Assembly (NCBI GenBank): GCA_027625915.1
Contig: JANTQA010000029.1
Location: 8,308,001-8,372,000, forward strand
Origin: Anaeramoeba flamelloides
Taxonomy: Eukaryota; Metamonada; Anaeramoebidae
Reading direction: 5' to 3'
Length of the DNA stretch: 64,000 nt
Below, piece by piece: positions 57,181 through 64,000 of the stretch (position 1 is its first letter; the number at the start of each line of letters is the position of its first letter). A program made the translations under genes and the position numbers. A model generated the notes under the pieces. It had not been told where the DNA came from. It worked only from the letters and a program-made list of their open reading frames with translations, and searched no databases.

Positions 57181-58139
57181 ATGAAATTCCATGCTACAAT
57201 CCATGATCTTGCACTTTTAATTCGAACAGTTCAATCGCTTGTCAAGATCGATAAAATAGGCATTATTCACTTCACAACAGAACAAATTTCTTTTATTTTA
57301 GATTCTGGTCAAACAACGGACGACATCCAAGTTTGGTGTTCAATCAACCAAGTAAAGCAACCGATCCTTACTTAATTTTTTTTTTTATTCGACAACTTAA
57401 CTAAAAGGTTCCACTTTTAAACAAAAAAAAAAAATCTTCTTTTTCTTTCATTACAAACAAAAAAATAAACGCAATTACTCTTGAATAGGACTCCATTTTC
57501 AAAACTTATGTTATTGAGTCTCTGAGCGAAAACGAAATCGCTATTGAAGTAAATTTCAATAACCTGCTTCACGCATTAAAGACAGGGCAAGTTTCAAATG
57601 AGATGTCTTGGAAGTTAACGAAAAAAGACAACCTCCCTTATTTGTCGATTTCAATTCTGTGCGAGATCAATAACGGGCTGCCACTTGTGCAAGACGTACC
57701 AATCCAAATCATTACCCCACAGAATTTGCAAAGGCACAAAGAGCCCGATTTACCAGAGCCAGATGTTCAAATCATGTTACCACAGCTCTCCAAACTGCAA
57801 TGCATTGTCGACAAAATGAAGGAAATGGCAAACACCATTTTAATTAAGGCGAACATGGCAGGTGCAATGTCCCTCTCAATAAAAACAGATATCGTTTCTG
57901 TACAAACTTTGTTTAAAGATCTAGAGCACCCACAAATTGAAGGACAGCCAGAGTATGTTAGAGACGAAAACAAAACAGCAGAAATTCGCGTCGACATTAA
58001 AAAATTAAGAAAAGTTTTATACTCTCATTATGTAAACCCAAAAAACGCTGTTTTGTGCTTAGTGAAAAATCAAGCACTTGTAGTTCACGTTCTTCTTGAT
58101 GTTATGTATTTAACTTATTATATCCCTGCATTATTATAA
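57181..58139 (+). CDS. HUS1: HUS1, 9-1-1 checkpoint clamp subunit, two exons
   Basis: Exon 1 is 57181-57351 and exon 2 is 57489-58139, joined in phase 0 across a 137-base intron (AACCAA|GTAAAG ... GAATAG|GACTCC), giving 273 residues, the usual HUS1 length. Family landmarks are the start MKFHATIHDLALLIRTVQSL, VWCSINQ then DSIFKTYVIESLSENEIAIE, NLLHALKTGQ, VQDVPIQIITPQNLQRHKEP, LPEPDVQIMLPQLSKLQCIV, VSVQTLFKDLEHPQI, IRVDIKKLRKVLYSHYVNPK and the closing YYIPALL (IPALS in animals). HUS1 forms a PCNA-like ring with RAD9 and RAD1 that is loaded at DNA damage to activate checkpoint kinases. All recognisable parts are present and intact, so a functional gene is likely. Exon 2 uses more G/C than its surroundings. 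Confidence 0.95.
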
Positions 58140-58298
58140 AATTGTTTTTTTCAACAAAAACTGCTTTTGTAATCCTCAAAAGCACAAATTTTTCTTTTTC
58201 ATCTTTGTTGATTAATTCAAATAAATGTTTTAAAATTTTTTACTTCTTTTTCAATTTGGAAATTTTTTTACTCAGTTTTGGATCAAATTTTTCTTGGT

Positions 58299-59066
58299 TT
58301 AAGGGATTAACGTCAACATAGATTTGTCTAAAACCAAAGTGTGTTGGAATTAGGTATTAAAGATATTAGTGTTACATTGTCTAAATAACTCTAAAAAATC
58401 AATTAAAAATCTTATTGCACAATACTTTCTTACAATTTTTTTTATTAATGATCAAAATTAAAAAATTAAATTATATATATATATTTTTTTTTTAATTCCT
58501 TTTCCAAATCTAAAAATAGAAACTCCAAATAATAATATTACAATATTTAAGAATTCATATTTAGAACTTCCAAAAGTAATCTATTTTTATAATTTTTGAA
58601 TTTCAAAGATTAACTCAATAATCATCAACATAAAAACCCAAAAACTAATTAGTTTTATTTACTTTTGATAAAGTTATTTGTAACTTCAATATATTTACAA
58701 TGTTTCGGAAATAATTGGTTCAAAAAAATCTTTTTGTTAATTATTTTATTTTTAAAAAAAAAAACGATTTTTTAGTAACTAATCTATATTTCACCACCAA
58801 TTTAAGAAAGATATTTTGCAACTTTGGAAGTCTGAATATTGATAATCCAACCTTTAAATTTGTGGAGAAATATAGTTTTTTTTTCTGAAATTGTTGGATG
58901 TTTTTTACTAATATAAGGATCTTTTTTTATTGTTGTTATCACAAATATTACTACTTGACTAATAGATTTTTTAGTGGCATTTGAACATGATTACTAAATA
59001 AAATTTAAACCTAATAACAACATATTTTGATCTTAGGCTTCTCCTTGGAAGAAGTTAATCCCTTAA
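58299..59066. mobile_element. TTAA-flanked MITE, copy 2
   Basis: TTAAGGGATTAACGTC at the left and GAAGTTAATCCCTTAA at the right, with TTAA at both edges. Aligns along its length with 49029-49790 (768 versus 762 bp). It stands about 160 bp after the HUS1 stop codon. Non-coding. Confidence 0.8.
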
Positions 59067-59972
59067 AGCCATAGTCCCAGTATGTAAGCAAAAAATGTAC
59101 ATTTTTTAAGAATTGTATTCAATCTCCTTTTTCAAAAACAGCATGAACAAAAAGGTTACCTGAAATATAAAAATCATTACTATTCAAATATAGCCAAATA
59201 CTTGATTCAAAACAAACCACCATTTCAAAAATTGTGACTCACATAAAATAAAAGAGTGAAAAAAAAAACTAATATACCCTTTAGTTTTCAAGAATGTCTA
59301 AAAATTAAATCTGATTTATAATTTGCCTTTAAATCATTCCAAACATATAAAAATCTGATATTTTAAAAATTTAAAAAAAAATAAAACCTAAGAAAAAGTG
59401 AATCACAATTTTTGTAAGAAAAGGGTATTGCCGATTTTTATATTACTGAACTTTCACTAAAAAAAAGTTAAACAAGGAGATTTTTTACTAACAATTAAAT
59501 TCATTTTAAAAGACCTTACATAGTCTCAATTTTCTAAATGATTATTTGTCTTTTGGAATTTCTCTCTTTTTTTCACTTAGGGATCATTAAAAAAAAAGAA
59601 AAAAAAATGAAAATGAAAATGAAAATGAAAAATAAAAACAAAAAAAAAACACAACAAACATTTGCAAAATTAAAAAAAATGATTCTGATCAAAAAATTGA
59701 AAATATTTTTTTGCGAAGAATATGGAACAAACCTCCTCTAAAAAACTTCCATTAACATTCTGAATAGGGTCAAATTTTTTGAAAAATAATTTGATGAAAA
59801 ATAGTATATTTAAAATTATTTTTTTTTTTTTTTATTTATTTATTTAGAGAAAGGAGTATTTAAAGAAAATTGTATCAAATAAAAAAAAAAGATAAGAAGA
59901 AAATTAATTAAAATATATGTACAATATAATACTACCATTTGCATAACCATATAAAAACTATCCACTATCAAT

Positions 59973-60045
59973 AGGTTTTCCAGGATTTGAAAGAATAGAG
60001 TAAAATCCTTGATTTTACTAAATTCCTTCTAATTCCGGAAAAACT
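59973..60045. repeat. ~73-bp palindrome family, copy 3
   Basis: AGGTTTTCCAGGATTTGAAA ... TAATTCCGGAAAAACT, with the inner hairpin AAATCCTTGATTTTACTAAA. More diverged than 51787-51859 but the same length and arrangement. Confidence 0.7.
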
Positions 60046-61134
60046 AGATACACACCCCATAACATACAGGAGGAAGAAATCCCCGATAGAAAGATTATTA
60101 ATTAATAAATCAAAATTCCACAGTCTGTGATTAATAATTGGTATTTCGTGAATCTCGGAGCCAGGTACTTGATACACGAATTTATAAATTTTTTTACCAT
60201 TTTAGGAATTTTTTTTTTCACTTTATTTTCATTATTTTTCTTTATTGCCTTAAGTTTTCTAACCATAAGAGCTTTGATGTTAAATTCCAGACAATCGCAA
60301 TAGATTTCATAATTCTGATTAGTTATGTTAATGAGTTTCTCTGTTTTTTTTTCTAAGGATAACTTTTTCGTTTAGTCTCTTATCTAGAATTTCTGACAAT
60401 ATTTTTTTCCATTTGATTCTGATAAATTTATATCTTTCACAGTACCAAATGAAATGATTTGATTTTTCATAGAAATTATTTTTTTTTATCATTAATTTTG
60501 TATTCTTTAAATATTATAACAATTTTAGGGGATTAAATAAATAAATATAAATATAAAATATTTTTAAAGAATATCATAACAATCAATTTGGTAAAAATGA
60601 GTTTACAGAAATGAATTTTTTAAAATAAGAATAATAATCTCAAAAAAACATAATTTTTTTGAAAAAAATATTATGTGGAAAATCTCCGAATGAACAAATG
60701 ATATTTAATCTTTAAATTAAATCTTTTTGTTAAATATATAGTTTTTCATTGATTGATTTTATTTTTAGAAAAGTCAAGATGTTCAAAGCTGTATTGCTAT
60801 TGAAAAAAGGTTTATAATTGCTTCTCCTTGATATAAAAACAATAATTATCATGGTTTCTATTTTGTACAAAGAATAACAACCCAAGCATATATAAACACA
60901 TGTTTAACTTATTTATATCGACTTAAAGTATCAACGATGCTAATTGTAATCTAACAAAAAAAAATAATAATAAAATAAACAAATAAAGCATTTATCCTGA
61001 AAAAAAATAGTAGAGATATTTTAATATTAAAAGTGTATTTCGGCTTTTTTTAGATATTTTTTCTAAATTGGTCTTTATATTATTTAAGTGGTGATTTAGA
61101 TTTTTTTGTAATAATTAAATTCCAAACACAAAAA

Positions 61135-61546
61135 TTAACACCACTTTGCAAATTTACCACGAGATTTTGTATCTTTTTTATTATCAGTGTTTTCAACGAC
61201 AACAGTTGTACTTCCTTTAACTTTTTCTGTTTTCACTTGATCTTCATTTGAAACAGTACTCATATAGATTTCGTTCAGAAGTTGTTTAAAAGCTTCGTCA
61301 ACATTCGTTGAATCAAGAGCAGATGTTTCAATAAAGGAAATGGAATTTTCTTCTGAAAAGGTTTTCGATTTCTCGGTAGGTACAGCTCGAAGGTGTTTTA
61401 AATCTAATTTGTTTCCAATTGACATAATTTTGATATCCTGAGATGAATTTTCCTTTAATTCGTCAAGCCATGTTTGGCAATTTTCAAATGATAAATATTT
61501 GGTAATGTCATAAACTAAAAGCGCCCCCACAGCCCCCCGATAATAA
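61135..61546 (-). CDS. Rab11-like GTPase, last exon only
   Basis: The exon opens after ATTAG at 61547 and encodes [20 protein letters not shown], the G4 box NKLD in [20 protein letters not shown] and the G5 box in [16 protein letters not shown]. The wording HLRAVPT and [13 protein letters not shown] is characteristic of Rab11, which directs recycling-endosome and contractile-vacuole traffic. The P-loop and both switches should lie in upstream exons (higher coordinates). I found no GxGKS or DTAGQE coding stretch up to 64000, so either the next intron exceeds 2.4 kb or this is a truncated copy. The protein ends KFAKWC, with a single terminal Cys instead of the usual CC or CXC prenylation pair. 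Confidence 0.82.
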
Positions 61547-64000
61547 CTAATAAGTTTATTTTTGAAAAAAGTATTTGTTTATAAATAAATGGTTTTGGAA
61601 AGAAAATTATAAGATTAGAATATTAGAAATTTTTGGAAATAAGTTGCAGCTGTTTTAAAAAGGTGTGCACTAATAGTTTTACAAGTGGTCACTTCAAACT
61701 GTAGAATTGGATCTTTAAAAGCAATTGTGATCGCAATTTATAAAACTTTAGTTACTCACTTTTTTTAAAACGGCTGTAATTCGAAAAGGGTGTTTTTCTT
61801 TTTCTTTTTCTTTTTCTTTTTCTTTTTTTTTTTATTTGTCTTTTCAAAGGGGTAGTTTACAAAAAAAAATCTTGAACTAAATTTAATCATAAATTAAAAA
61901 AAAAAAAATTACTTATCTTGAAATTGAAAAATAGAGTAAAAATGTGATTACTATAAAACCAAACTTATTTAGTTCTCTTTTCAGAAACAAATTATTATTT
62001 TTAAAAAGTTCTGATCCATTTTTCTCATTTTTGAAAGAGTTCAAAATCCAACATATTTCTGAATTATTTAAAAAAAAATATTTTCTTTGAAGAAAAAAAA
62101 CTTATTATTTGTAAAGAAATTCTATACCGAAGTACCCTTTAAAAATGAAACCACAAAGTCTTAAAATAGCTCCATTCCAAAACCCTACTTACTTTCAAAA
62201 AATTTAAAATAATTTGTTTCAACTCGAAAAAAATATAATTTATTTATTCTTTCGCAGATTTCTAATCATATTTTTCTTTTAATTTAACAAAAAAATCTCA
62301 GAAAAATCACCCAGACATTGAAATTAAAAATATCCCTAAAATACTTTTTAAAAACTGAATAATTCAATTCATAACCTAAAGAAATACTTTTTAATTTGAT
62401 TATTTCAAAATATTAATTAATACCCCAATCTTAATTCTTTTAGTGGATTAGTAATAATCCAAAGATTAAAAAATCAATCGGTTTTACTTTTATTTCTCAA
62501 CTTTTTAAATATTTTCAAACAATTAAAAACTTATTCCAATTAATAATTCTAAGAATAACAAAAATAGATATTCTCAAATATATGTATTTTAATAATAATA
62601 GTTTCGTTATTTATACTCTGAATAATTGGAAAAAAATATTAGCTAATCTTTTAAATTTCAAGAAATTTAATAAAATCTTTGAAAATAAAATAAAAGAACA
62701 ATTTGTTCTTCGATCTTCAAGGATTAAATATTTGGTTTCTTGTATATATGGTGAGGGGTGAGTATTTAAGCAGTACTTAATCTTTTAAAGAGAAAATTCT
62801 GAAGTTGTTAAATTCGTATCTTCTAATTCAAAGAGTTGGTAAACGATACAGTCATCCAAAGTATTTTAAGGAATAAGTTGGACTCTACCAAATTGTCTTA
62901 ACACCTTTTGATCTCATTTGGATTTTCAAGTCAGAATAATCAAAATATTCTCCGATTAATTTCAAAAAATCATTGTTTATGTATTTTTTAAATGAAAAAT
63001 TCAGAGAAGAAATTTTTGAGATACATAAACCTGAAAACCCTTATTAAGAAATGTAAGAGAATAAAAAAAAAATCACAGATTTTCGAACCTAAAAAAATAT
63101 GATCCTTTCAAATACTCTCTAATAAACAACTCTAACTTTAAAAGATCGTATTATCTATGAGCCTTGGTCATTGAGTTACTTGAATTCTTGAATTATCCCC
63201 ACAAATCAGAACAATTCTTACAAGGAATTGTGGTTTTCTCTTTGATTTTTTGGGTTTTTGTTCTTTTTGTTTTTTTCCTGGATTAAAGTTCTCAACTACA
63301 CTTTCAAGGAGAGTATTTACTCTATCTGATATTTTAAACAAAATCTTCTTTTCCAAATACCCCAAAATATTTGGTTTATTTCAACGTGGTAATTTTTTTT
63401 TTGTTTGTATTGTTTCTCTCAAAGACTCAATTTGTTCATTTCAATATAAATTGCGTGAGGGTTGTGTGGGAAAGTTTTTGAAGAATTTTTGCATACAAAT
63501 ATCTCTATTGAAAATACAATTTGATAAATTAGTCAGTTTTTTTATTTTCAAAAAAAATAATTTTTTTTAAGTTGATAAAAAATAATCTTTCTTTTTGAGG
63601 AAATGTGGATTTTGAATTCCATACATGCCAAACACTTGATCGTTTTTTATCAAAGTTTAACCAAACCAGAAAATAACAAACAATAATTCCAAAACTTTTG
63701 CAATTTTCCTCAATTTTGATATTTTTATATGAAAAGTTACAAACCCTTTCAGCTATTAGACTGAAATATTTGCAAAAAAAGCGGGGAAAATTATATTTTA
63801 AATTATTTTTATTAAACTTAATTGTGAAAAAAGCTATTCAAATATCCAAAATCGTGATTCGTCATTAATTGATTGTTTAGAATAATTCAATTTGTTTATT
63901 TGAAAGGCATTTTTTTAATTAAAGATATTAAAGTTTATGATCTCAATTGTATATGATAATTTTTAAGGTGTGGAAATTGGTGGGTTTTTTTTTATTATTT
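61547..64000. other. Upstream of the Rab exon; intron or intergenic, no exon found
   Basis: AT-rich with a (TTTTTC)n tract at 61797-61826. A minus-strand stretch at 63168-63365 encodes LFKISDRVNTLLESVVENFN and a lysine-rich part before GTAAGAATT, which could be a donor. I could not link it to the Rab or any family. No transposon copy was recognised. Confidence 0.45.

Larger units (their letters stand above)
58140..61134. other. Intergenic with TTAA MITE and short palindrome
   Basis: Between HUS1 and the Rab exon on the opposite strand, so 3' ends face each other. Holds the TTAA MITE (58299-59066) and a 73-bp palindrome (59973-60045). The rest is AT-rich. A + strand open stretch at 59538-59741 is a Lys/Met low-complexity run and not convincing. 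Confidence 0.55.

Noticed and set aside
59538-59741. Small lysine/methionine-rich + strand protein
   Set aside because: Low-complexity AAAATG repeats with no domain, neighbour or splice support.
63168-63365. Possible first exon of the Rab gene (a stretch reading FLVRIVLICGDN)
   Set aside because: It recalls KIVLIGDS of Rab but has no GxGKS and stops soon after. Resemblance over a dozen residues in AT-rich DNA is not enough.

Overview
The window is AT-rich nuclear DNA from an intron-bearing eukaryote. The most likely source, judged from recalled family resemblance and not from a search, is an anaerobic amoeba of the Anaeramoeba type (Metamonada). Three things point there: housekeeping proteins swollen by Lys-Glu (KEKE) or Arg-Gly runs, a mix of kelch-BTB, Ras, Rab, PAS-like and calponin-homology/PH-like proteins, and intergenic DNA packed with small fold-back transposons. 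An AT-rich amoebozoan is the main alternative. I found no tRNA or rRNA gene, no CRISPR array and no telomeric repeat.

Layout. Positions 101-12783 form a large, nearly symmetrical inverted duplication. Its arms (about 101-2235 and 10080-12783) are almost identical. Between them lies a minus-strand gene for a calponin-homology/PH-like protein with at least ten copies of an acidic ILDDLDEL motif (3619-7985), broken in the assembly at a 32-base A run. Each arm carries the 5' flank and signal-peptide exon of a PSI-domain receptor gene. In the right arm this exon splices in phase to the receptor body about 4 kb away (10912-15882). In the left arm it points out of the window. Diverged 3' ends of a LINE sit at the inner edge of both arms.

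Further right come a PAS-like/coiled-coil gene with a 2.8-kb intron (18949-22931, +), the ALG2 mannosyltransferase (27268-28698, +), a ZNF598/Hel2 ribosome-collision E3 ligase (35259-37421, +), an AIM24-family protein (40265-41167, -), a three-exon six-kelch/tandem-BTB protein (45069-48509, -), a Ras GTPase with a CAAX box (53415-54017, +), the HUS1 checkpoint clamp subunit (57181-58139, +) and the last exon of a Rab11-like GTPase (61135-61546, -). These are separate housekeeping and signalling genes (N-glycosylation, ribosome quality control, DNA-damage checkpoint, small-GTPase signalling, vesicle traffic). Nothing suggests an operon or pathway cluster.

The DNA between genes and in the long introns holds at least ten repeat families. 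Most are fold-back elements of 70-770 bp, several at TTAA targets. There is also a pair of 1.1-kb elements ending in TTGAGTG(C/A)CAC, 5'-truncated LINE ends (one with a 14-15 bp target duplication), and one nested stack of insertions inside a single small element (48966-51310). All calls are by eye; exon joins rest on GT/AG sites, phase agreement and protein continuity.
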